Positions 55,601-64,000 of a stretch of DNA of 64,000 bases are shown piece after piece. Source of the stretch: Struthio camelus. Lineage: Eukaryota; Chordata; Aves; Struthioniformes; Struthionidae. A model generated the notes under the pieces. It saw only the letters and a program-made list of their open reading frames with translations. It made no database searches and was not told where the DNA came from. Each line of letters starts with the position of its first letter. Position 1 is the stretch's first letter. Both the position numbers and the translations under genes were made by a program. The stretch lies in NCBI RefSeq assembly GCF_040807025.1, contig NC_090944.1, positions 118,808,738-118,872,737 on the forward strand, in the 5' to 3' direction.

Positions 55601-58600
55601 TGTACTCGGTGCTTTGCAGTTTGTATGTGCAGTTGTCAGGAGCGTTGCATTGCCCTTTCATGACTTCAGTTGAAGTCCTCAGTGGCAGAACGTAGGGTCA
55701 TGCTGTAAAGAGCACAGTTCTCTAGAATCCTAAGGATGCTAACCTCATTCATCCGATGGCAAAGTGAAAATTAATTTGATTGAGTGGCTTTATAATAAGC
55801 TCTCTCTGTTTTCAGAGCTGTTGTCTGCATGACATACTGCATTCTAAGATTGTTTCTAAGTTGCTGTGAAGTTATCAGTGTAAAAACTTTAGTTTTATTT
55901 ACACGGGACTGTGGTTGGTGATACTCAATAGTGCCTGTATTATTTTTCTGTATTGTTTCTTGATTTCCGTGTATTTTAATAATGTTACTGTGGCATTGTT
56001 GTATAGAAATAACAGATCCATTATATTGGGATGATACTATAGATAGTGTTGCAAATTATCACAAAAGGAAAATTGACTTCTTTCCCCATAAACGAGAAAA
56101 TTACCTATTCATATGAATGTAATCGGTGAGAGTAAACCCTATATATACAGAACGATAACATTCTTCTCACTTCCCTTCAAAATCATGGAGAATAATCTTC
56201 AGTGATATCCGGAGTTGAAAGAATCCGTAGACCAGGTCTGCCTCAATGGATAGCAGAGAAAATCTTGCTAGTAAATACAGGCTACTTCCAAGAGAAATTT
56301 TGTAAGATGCTTCAGAAAAAACAATGTGGAATCATATAGTACCAGAAACATACTGTAAAATTAGTGTCTTTCTTTCACTTTTTTCTGGTTGTATCTGTGT
56401 ATTAACAGACCCTTTTTCAAAGGAAAAACTTCTCTAAGGACCTTTAAGAAGTTTTGTAATAAGCTCTTTTTCTTCGAATTTGCTACAGTTCACCAGTTTG
56501 CTGTAGTCTTCATTTTGCATGTATCCAGTTAGTTTAATTACTTTATGATCTAAGGTTTGATTGCTTGAACTTTAAAAAGGAAGAAAAATCTGAAGTAATT
56601 TTGGCAGAAGTATGGAACAACTGTTTTAATTCCCAGTTAAACTGGGAGCGATGAGAAGTTAGAGCTGCTCTCTGGGCTTTTTCACTTGTTGTTAGTCTTA
56701 GGTATGATCAGTTTTCTTGGCTGTGTGTAAGTGCTGTAGTTACTGAGAACTGCCACTACAGCCAGCTTGGCTATGTGGATCATTTTAGAGTGCTGTGAAG
56801 AATTTTTTTGGTCAAATTTGACAGCTTTCTGTGTGATTGTCTCAAATACAAATAGGTGTCTAAGATGGTGCTGAATGCCAGTGTTTAGGCAACTGAATTA
56901 CACTATCACATGTGTATTGTGATCTTCCAGTCTGATCTGCTGCATAACGTTAGAAGGTAGTGGTAGTACGTGGCCTCTTTTTGTGCGAGGATAGCTCATC
57001 CAGCCTACTTCTGGCAGCCTGGTTTTCAAGGGCTTCATAAGGTTGCTCAGGGAATAGGCACCAAGTAAGCTTATTCAATCTCTGTGATCATAAGCTGCTG
57101 TAACCTTTTATTGCGACTGTTCTAGCAGCAAGAATCTTTGAGCAAGTCTGAGGCCTGTATCATGCAGCATTCCCCGGCCTTGAACTTCTTGCTTCCTAGA
57201 TGGGAATGAATAGAAGTTGCTTTCCTGTCTCCGCTTGCACGGTGTGTGTAGGTTGGGCAAACGCTGCCCTGGGACTGTAGTAAGTTGTTTGTGGTGGTGG
57301 TGGTGGTGGTGTTGTTTTAAACGTTGGCAACGTGTTCATATGTTCTTTCTTTGTAGTTCCTCTTATCCTTGCTATTAACAAATGTGACAAACCTGAAGCT
57401 GATCCTGAAAGAGTGAAGAAGGAATTGCTGGCTCACGATGTGATTTGTGAAGAGTTTGGAGGTGATGTTCAAGCTGTAAATATTTCTGCGCTCAAGGTAG
57501 AGGTTTGGTGGAACAAACGGTCATCATGTTCATAGATATCTAGTCTGTGCATTCTTACTTGGCAGTTGGAAAATGAATGCCTAGCTTTCTGGTATTTAAC
57601 TGGATCTGTTATTACCTAAGTGCTGCTGGCTGTCACCAGAATCCTTGGAACATACTGCTGTCATGTTTTGAGGCTCAGACCTTCAGTGAGCAGTCGTATC
57701 TCATTTTTCTTCTGGAAATGTAGTGGATATTTTTCAGGTTAATCCCAATTGTTTTTTCCTCATATGTTTGCTTTCTGCCTAGAGTTAGTCCAGAATCAAG
57801 GTTGGTGACAATGCTATGCATGAGGATAAAAATTCAGACAGGAGTATAAATACCTTCCTAACATAATCGGAGAGATAGTTTTCTTGTAGGCTTGCAGACA
57901 ACTGATAGCTAAAAACTAAACCAAAATCTGAACTTTAGCCCTTGCCTTTAGTTTTGTGGTGGCCAAAGCAGCCTTTTTCCACAGTGATGCAGCAATGTTT
58001 CAGGCTTATTGCTATGTTCCTAGATGCGCCTCAAGCATATTCTAACATTTCAGACAAATTCAAGACCTTCCGAAGTTTTGGCCTTATGTTTCTTTAAAAT
58101 AAGCGTATAGCTTCTGTGTTCATGTCTGTACCAAGCTTATTGTTCCCTAGTTCCTACAGAGCTGGGTCTTCCGACTGACAGCTAATTTATCTGTCTGTTC
58201 TCTTTCATTCTGAAAACAAAACACCATTAGAACAAAGACGGAAAAAGAAAACAGATCAACATGAACGCCTCAATGTAATTTTGTCTCTTTGCTGTCCTGG
58301 AGTCTCAAATTGGTTCTAGATAACAGGTTTCAGTTCGGCTGTTTTTTGTTTTAAGAGTTGCTTTGCATCCCTAGTATGCCTGTGGCAGAATACTGAAAAG
58401 TCTCTTCCTGCATCTTTTCTCTATTTAAAGAGAGAATATGTAAAAGTTCTGAAGGCTGCAAGCAGCAGCCTTGTTGCGAGAATTAGGTTTCCAACTCTGA
58501 TTTTTGAAATGAGGTAAAAAGGTACGTGGTACCTCCCAAACCAGCCTTCTGCGTTTTTTCAGTTAGCGTTAGTGATTCCATTAAATTAAAAATTTTCCAA

Positions 58601-61600
58601 AAATATATTTCATTCATGTACATATTTAAACTTCACTTTTTCCCTTACTAATCCTGATACTATGGACGGAGAAGGAGGGGAGCTGTGCTTCCTTATGTTT
58701 CTTTCTCGTATCTCGGACTGACAACACAGCAGTCTTAACAGTTTGTTATTTTAGTGCCGTACTGCCTTAAAGGCAAGGGGACCTGTGCTCTTGAGCTGTA
58801 TTGCATAATTAGAAGCTCCGAGTTAAATGAGGGACGTTTGCACTAAGATTACAACTTCTGATCTTATTTTAATGAGGCACTTCATTTTTTTATGGTTTTG
58901 TACAGGGTGAAAATCTGATGGTTTTAGCAGAGGCAACTGTTGCTTTAGCCGAGATGTTAGAACTGAAGGCAGATGCCACAGGTCTCGTAGAGGGGACTGT
59001 GATTGAGTCTCGCAAAGACAAAGGAAAAGGGTAAGTAATCTGCCTCCTTTACAACTTTGATGAAGCAATCTAACAGTGCAGAGATATTGAGGTATTAACC
59101 AGCTGAACGCTATTTAGGTTTAACATTGTACTTCTTTTTAAAAAAAAAAAAAAAAAAGTTAGACAAAACTTTTAACAGTTCCTTTGCAATGCTTATAACT
59201 AAAATATTGAAATGTTTTACAGCATGAGAGCCAGAAAACAAAGTTACAAACTGATAGAGCATATTTCCTCATAGCACAGAAATGAAATATTGTCTGCATA
59301 GGAAACATTTAAAATGCAGATGTATTTTTAAATGTCATTATAAGGAGGGATAATCAAGTGAATAATCATAAAATGATAGATATGTTACAAACAACTTATC
59401 AAAAAGTATATCACATTTTACTCTCTGAAATATTTTATCTTTTTTTGCAGGTTCTCTATAACCAAGATTTGTTCTGCCCTCTTAAAGATAAACTGAATAC
59501 TGGAGATATAAATATATATATATACACACACATATATATACACACATACCTATAGGTAGACACACACATACATACATACATACATACATACCTTTAAAAC
59601 AATTTATTTATTTTAGCCTGCAGAAATATGAGCCAAAGTGAGTCATGTACTTTCTAGCCCAGGGAAAAAAGACTGGGGTTTCACTTAGCATGTGAAATCA
59701 GTCTGTATTTGAAAAGTGGCATATGCCAAATTCTTTATTAATCTGCAAAAATGAAAAGAGTACAATACACTTTTGGGCTTCTTGCATGTCACTTCTAACG
59801 TTCTCTTAGCCTGCTAATAAATTGTGTCATAAGAATATTCTGCCTGTAATCACAAGTACACTCTCTTTTTTGTCTTTGCTTACCTACTTTAACTGTGAAA
59901 ACGGGGGGGAAAGAGTCGCTTTTTGTACGTTAATCTTTCCCTTCTCTTTTTCTGCTCTTCACTAGTCCGGTTACCACAGCCATCATCCAAAGAGGAACTC
60001 TGAGAAAAGGCTGCATTCTAGTTGCAGGGAAGACCTGGGCAAAAGTGCGTTTCATGTTTGATGAAAATGGCAGAGCTGTAGATGCAGCCTCTCCAGGCAT
60101 CCCAGTGGAAATCATGGGCTGGAAGGAAGTCCCTTCAGCAGGAGATGAAATCCTTGAAGTAGAATCTGAGGTACAATAAGAACTGTTTAACAGAAGATTC
60201 ATACTGCAGTAAAGTGGTGAGGCAGGAGCTGAGAAAAAAATAAGGGATCGTTTTCATTCTGAAAAAAGAAGGCAATCTGACAAAAGTATTAAATGCGGCC
60301 TGAGCTAAGTGTTCTGTGTGAGGAACAAAGATTTCCACGTTGTCTCCTTCTTTCTCCCCCACTGCCCACCACCTCTCGCCTGCCAGACCCTCATGTCCTC
60401 TCTTCCTCTCCATGCATCCAAGTTAGCCTACTTTACAAATTACATGAAGAAAGTAGACCGCTGCTTGAATAGAAGGTTAGTCACCTTTGGTGACTAATTC
60501 CTTGTGCTTCTCGTGGTCACCCTACCTTCCTCCCGTGCCTTGTTTGCAATGAGTGCAGTCCTAACGCTTCTTTTTGGGTAATCTGGGGTATGTTCTAACA
60601 CGCTCCCTTTCCAAAGGCACAGAAGACTGTTTTTTTTTGTTTTACGTGAGCTCACTATGGCCTTACCTGGAAAACAATTCAGTACTTAATGGTACCAGTG
60701 TTTTTAAATCTGGAATGAGAGAGAATTAGGTCTGGACAAAAGAACGTGCGTGTCCTTTAGCTTGAAACTGGTATTTGGAGAGCTGGACAAATACCATTTG
60801 AAAGAATGAACAGTAATTTATTCTGTTCCATGATGCAGAGATATCTTAAAAATAAGACTTGAATCATGTTGCTGCAGCACAGGGAAGAAGCTATTATGCT
60901 AGTTTTCTGCCATCCTTGTGGCAAAATCTATCGTTAAATGCGAAAGAAAATTAGTAAATCTGTAGAGAAGATACGAAAGGATGAAACTCCATTAATGTGG
61001 GGTTTTCCAGTGCTGTATTTTTAAAGGTAACATTTCTGTCTCTTTCTGCCCAGCAAAGGGCGCATGAAGTTGTGGCTTGGAGAAACTATGTTGAACAACA
61101 GGAGAAGATGAAACGGGATTTGGAATTTATTGAAGCAAAGCAAAAGGAACACAGGATGGAGTATGAGAAGAAGCAACAGAAGCTAGCCCATCTGACCTGG
61201 AGACAGAAGAAGGCAGTGCTGTACAAAGCTAACAAACATATCATGTTTTCGAAGCCAAAAGAGAGGACAGAGAGTGACAAAAATGTGTTATCAGTAATTG
61301 TTAAAGGTACCATCATATTCTGTTCCATTGTTTCCATGCTTTTCTGATCTGAAGTGTAGTTCTAAACCATTAACAAAATTTCTCTTACCAGAAGTGGGGT
61401 GGGTTAAAACCCCACTTAAACATAATAATATAATAATAATAATAATAATAAACAGGATATTGAATCTTTCTCGGTAAGAGCAGGAGGCATCAGAAAACAT
61501 CCAACAGTCAGAAGGAGCCTGCTTACAGCAGGGGCACAGTCACAGGAAGATTTCTGGGCCTAACCCCCTTGTCCGGGAGCTCCTCAGTAAGAGCCCGGTG

Positions 61601-63870
61601 AATGCCAGCACGATATGCTACAACAATGTGCGTGAAGGACAAAGGGGATGGACAGACTCGGAGCATGGGTGCAGTAGGTTTGGCCAGAACTTGGGCAAAG
61701 TGGAAGAGATGCAGCGTGAATGGGAGCAGCCAAGAGACTGGGGAGCCAGAGAAGGAGGACGTGCGTTTTGGGTAGTAGATGCTCTGTAGTTCAAGTTTCA
61801 AACAATATTTGGAATTTTGAATTGGTTTTCTTGATTTGATGTAGTTGCTATTGCAGCTAAACCTTATCAAGCGTAGTTTAAAATCTTAAGACAATTGATG
61901 GTCTTAAAGTTCTGCTGCCTGCACAGATTCCCGTTTTGCCATGTGTACTAAGACCACACTTTCTTGAACAGCAGAACGTGCGTTGTACCTGCACTGTGGT
62001 CACTCAATCCCTGAAGCGGAGCATGTGTAATCAGGGACCAGCTTTGCTTTATTTTTCATGGCTGCAGGCTGGAACTTTGCAGAGTACAATTTAAAGCAAA
62101 TTGGTTGAGTATCTTTTGTAGCTTAGAGCATTGTTTGTTATCTTAGTTAAGCATTCTATCTGGCCTAACAGAAAGAAGAAAGAAATAATGCAGGGTGGTT
62201 GTTGTTGTTGTTGTTGTTGTTTTTTTCCTTCCCTTGTGTACAACTTCATGTGTCTCCTTCCTCAGTCTGAGACAAAATCTTTAAATGGCCGATTCCAAGT
62301 TTCTGGGGCTTTGTATTTGACCTACCTGTGGTAGTGCTGATGGATGTAGTTTTGAGTGGTTCTTGCAGTCTTTAAAGTAGAATTCCTCTTGCCTGTCCTC
62401 AACCAACTAACTGCTTGTTAGTCCTCAGCAGAGGCAGTGTTATCAAAGGTGAAAGAATGGTTCCTTGCTCAACAGTCAGTCTTCAAGTTGTTGTCTTCTG
62501 GGTACCACAGCCTTTGTTCTCTATCCCAGCTCACCTGCGTCCTCTTCCTTGGAAGCTATCATTGATGGAGAGTTGTAGATCTTCAGTTTCTCCTTATACT
62601 TTGCTGCAGAGATCAAGAGGGGCAGGAAGTACAGTGCCAAAGATAACCATTGCTGCTAGGTGTGCTGAAAATAGATCTATGTGGTCAACACTTCCTGAAG
62701 ATGACATAATAAGACACGTGATGATTCTGTTCCTATGTCAAACAGCAGTCTAAATTTCATTGAGGAACAGCTTTCTGGTAAAAAAAAAAAAGATATCTTT
62801 CATATAGAATGGAAGATAATCTAAGCAAACTTGCTGGCCATAGTAAAGCTCCTTGGAAAAGTTAAAATGAATATAGGGTAGGTTTAATTGGCAGGCTACC
62901 TGTTAGAACTTTAGTTTCATGTCTCCTTTTTTGTGGCTTTGATTCTATCTTACAACATAGAGTTATCGTGTCATTTTTCATTTTACTTCAGCATTACTTG
63001 CTTTGATTTATACAGAGTTAGTAATAGCACTGTTCTTATGTTCAGGTGATATAGGAGCATCGGGGCTGTAGAAACAGGTGTTGAGATTCTGCTCTAGCTC
63101 GTGCTTTATCAGCCCGCTGAAGTGATCCTGTGAAACTTAAGTGCACAAGTATCTTCTGCACATAAAAGGAATCCCAGTAGATTCAGTGGCTTACATGTGT
63201 AAGGTTACTTCTGTGCATAAATACTTAGAAAGTCAAGGCTTAAGTTTCAGTCATAAGGAGGTGGGCATGCCGGCATGTAGCTTGCTAGGATGTCCTCATT
63301 TATGTGTTTTTATACATATGTGATTATGTGTATGTGCATAGCTATATAAACACAAGCAGCAGTGTTGCATAAACAAAATGGAGTACAGAACAACTGCATA
63401 TTAGATAAAATGGGGCAGGAAGAACTTAGTTTCGCCTCACGTTCTGTACTATAGATGTAGTGAAGAGTAGCAGCTGAAAATTGTGCAAACTTGACCTGAA
63501 AACGACAGCAGATATGGAGCCTCTGCTCCTCTTGTATTTGTTCACTTTTCAGAATGAACACCCTTTTATAGTTCTGATTTTCTTTTTTAACCTACTGTTG
63601 AAAATAGTGCAAGAATGTTAGATATAAAAAGATTCTGATTATATTGTACAGCCTGGAGTTATCTTTTTTTATTCTGTTTCAGTAACTTGAGTTATACAAA
63701 GCCAATAGTAGTACTGCTTATATATGCAGGTGATGTAGATGGATCTGTTGAAGCCATTCTGAACATTCTGGACAGCTATGATGCTGACGATGAATGTAAA
63801 CTGGATATCATTCATTTTGGAATGGGAGACATCAGTGAAACTGATGTAAGTCTTGCTGAAGCATTTAATG
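52373..63870 (+). CDS. MTIF2: MTIF2, mitochondrial translation initiation factor IF-2 (10 coding exons, 3' end outside window)
   Basis: A GTPase that brings fMet-tRNA to the small mitoribosomal subunit and promotes subunit joining in the matrix. The ten exons join in frame to about 568 codons. In order they show: an N-terminal Arg/Lys-rich presequence; [14 protein letters not shown] (IF2-N-type); the G domain with G1 [19 protein letters not shown]3 DTPGHA (55124-55141), G4 NKCD (57376-57387) and G5 SAL; beta-barrel domain II ([14 protein letters not shown]); a long charged helical linker; and the start of the following domain, [20 protein letters not shown]. The remaining ~150 residues lie beyond 64000. 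Close to human MTIF2 throughout and distinct from cytosolic EIF5B. Confidence 0.96.
52605..53130 (+). other. MTIF2 intron
   Basis: AT-rich intron, nothing else seen. Confidence 0.85.
53131..53236 (+). CDS. MTIF2: MTIF2 exon (106 nt)
   Basis: Encodes [20 protein letters not shown] then [15 protein letters not shown](D). Acceptor tgtag, donor G|gtgaga. Confidence 0.93.
53237..53883 (+). other. MTIF2 intron
   Basis: No additional feature recognised. Confidence 0.85.
53884..54055 (+). CDS. MTIF2: MTIF2 exon (172 nt)
   Basis: Encodes (D)[19 protein letters not shown] through [10 protein letters not shown](R). It completes the N-domain before the GTPase. Donor AG|gtaaaa. Confidence 0.94.
54056..54520 (+). 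other. MTIF2 intron
   Basis: Contains a T run at about 54271-54287; nothing else seen. Confidence 0.85.
54521..54681 (+). CDS. MTIF2: MTIF2 G1/P-loop exon (161 nt)
   Basis: Encodes (R)[19 protein letters not shown] then [17 protein letters not shown] and [11 protein letters not shown](V). It carries the nucleotide-binding P-loop and the switch I region. Donor G|gtaaga. Confidence 0.96.
54682..55088 (+). other. MTIF2 intron
   Basis: Short intron; nothing recognised. Confidence 0.85.
55089..55265 (+). CDS. MTIF2: MTIF2 switch II exon (177 nt)
   Basis: Encodes (V)[19 protein letters not shown], then [20 protein letters not shown] and onward to IQHAQNAG. It contains the catalytic DTPGHA motif. 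Donor G|gtacag. Confidence 0.96.
55266..57356 (+). other. MTIF2 intron (2.1 kb)
   Basis: A GGT trinucleotide run at about 57291-57311 precedes the acceptor. No exon or RNA gene seen. Confidence 0.8.
57357..57496 (+). CDS. MTIF2: MTIF2 G4/G5 exon (140 nt)
   Basis: Encodes (V)[19 protein letters not shown] through [17 protein letters not shown] determines guanine specificity and SAL is the G5 box. Donor aag|gtagag. Confidence 0.96.
57497..58905 (+). other. MTIF2 intron
   Basis: Unique sequence, nothing recognised. Confidence 0.8.
58906..59030 (+). CDS. MTIF2: MTIF2 exon (125 nt)
   Basis: Encodes [20 protein letters not shown] through ESRKDKGK(G). End of the G domain and start of domain II. 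Donor GG|gtaagt. Confidence 0.95.
59031..59965 (+). other. MTIF2 intron with microsatellite
   Basis: Contains an A run at about 59140-59157 and a compound TA/CA/CATA microsatellite at 59506-59592. Confidence 0.85.
59506..59592. repeat. Compound TA / CA / CATA microsatellite
   Basis: TA and CA dinucleotides grading into about seven CATA tetranucleotides in an MTIF2 intron. Confidence 0.92.
59966..60170 (+). CDS. MTIF2: MTIF2 domain II exon (205 nt)
   Basis: Encodes (G)[19 protein letters not shown] through [11 protein letters not shown]. Beta-barrel domain of IF2. Donor gag|gtacaa, phase 0. Confidence 0.96.
60171..61053 (+). other. MTIF2 intron
   Basis: No additional element recognised. Confidence 0.8.
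61054..61306 (+). CDS. MTIF2: MTIF2 linker/insertion exon (253 nt)
   Basis: Encodes [20 protein letters not shown], then a highly charged helix and onward to [12 protein letters not shown](G). Vertebrate mitochondrial IF2 has an inserted segment in this region known to replace the missing bacterial IF1. Acceptor cccag, donor G|gtacca. Confidence 0.94.
61421..61451. repeat. AAT/TAA trinucleotide repeat
   Basis: About ten ataata-type units, one interrupted; just downstream of a perfect inverted repeat. Confidence 0.9.
62198..62221. repeat. GTT trinucleotide repeat
   Basis: About eight GTT units running into poly-T; intronic in MTIF2. Confidence 0.9.
63730..63870 (+). CDS. MTIF2: MTIF2 domain III exon (141 nt), last exon in window
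   Basis: Encodes (G)[19 protein letters not shown] through DVSLAEAFN(G), donor G|gtgagt. The next exon (human GVIYGFNVN) lies beyond the window. Confidence 0.95.
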
Positions 63871-64000
63871 GTGAGTGCATATTTAAATATCAATTTACAA
63901 TTAGTATAAAATCTTCTGCTCTCTAATGAAATGGTAGATATTCATTCTGGTTTTGTTTTCTCTGTCATAATTCTAATTATCTTTAATGTAAACTTGCATG
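63871..64000 (+). other. MTIF2 intron, truncated by window end
   Basis: Only the first 130 nt of this intron are present. Confidence 0.9.

Larger units (their letters stand above)
61307..63729 (+). other. MTIF2 intron (2.4 kb)
   Basis: Holds a perfect 9-bp inverted repeat (61392-61400 with 61409-61417), a TAA trinucleotide run at 61421-61451 and a GTT run at about 62198-62221. No exon or transposon seen. Confidence 0.75.

Overview
This is a vertebrate nuclear window, most likely from a bird. It has large multi-exon genes with GT-AG introns, CpG-island promoters and very few interspersed repeats. The one clear transposon is an antisense, decayed CR1 LINE (30794-31600), the typical avian retroposon. 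The gene order CCDC88A - PRORSD1 - MTIF2 matches the conserved neighbourhood known from human chromosome 2p16. Product names rest on recognising the translated exons from memory of family sequences; no search was run.

Region 1 (1-~45000, + strand) holds the 3' two thirds of CCDC88A (girdin/GIV). I place 17 coding exons that join in frame. They encode the second half of the long coiled coil, the basic membrane-binding segment with its Akt site, the G-alpha-i activating GEM/GBA motif, and the C-terminal tail with both PI3K-recruiting tyrosines. Two ends are visible. The short end splices 33526 to 37734 and stops at 37798. The long end reads through the 33527 donor for about 180 more codons and ends in Gly-Cys-Val, a PDZ-binding motif. 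The gene also has an 84-nt cassette exon (24924-25007). Two further unassigned exon-like segments (27201-27287 and 27432-27488) are both frame-preserving, and each is followed within 30 nt by GCATG, the RBFOX motif.

Region 2 (45000-47060, - strand) is a compact two-exon PRORSD1 gene, a stand-alone editing-domain (YbaK/ProX type) aminoacyl-tRNA deacylase, intact here, with a GC-rich promoter. It converges on the 3' end of CCDC88A.

Region 3 (47060-50560) is intergenic, with nothing recognisable.

Region 4 (50560-64000, + strand) is MTIF2, mitochondrial translation initiation factor 2. It starts in a strong CpG island with several NRF1-like sites. Ten coding exons are present, covering the mitochondrial presequence, the GTPase domain, the central domains and the linker/insertion segment. 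The last part of the protein lies beyond the window. PRORSD1 and MTIF2 both act in translation (tRNA proofreading and mitochondrial initiation) and are transcribed divergently. CCDC88A is an unrelated actin/G-protein signalling scaffold.
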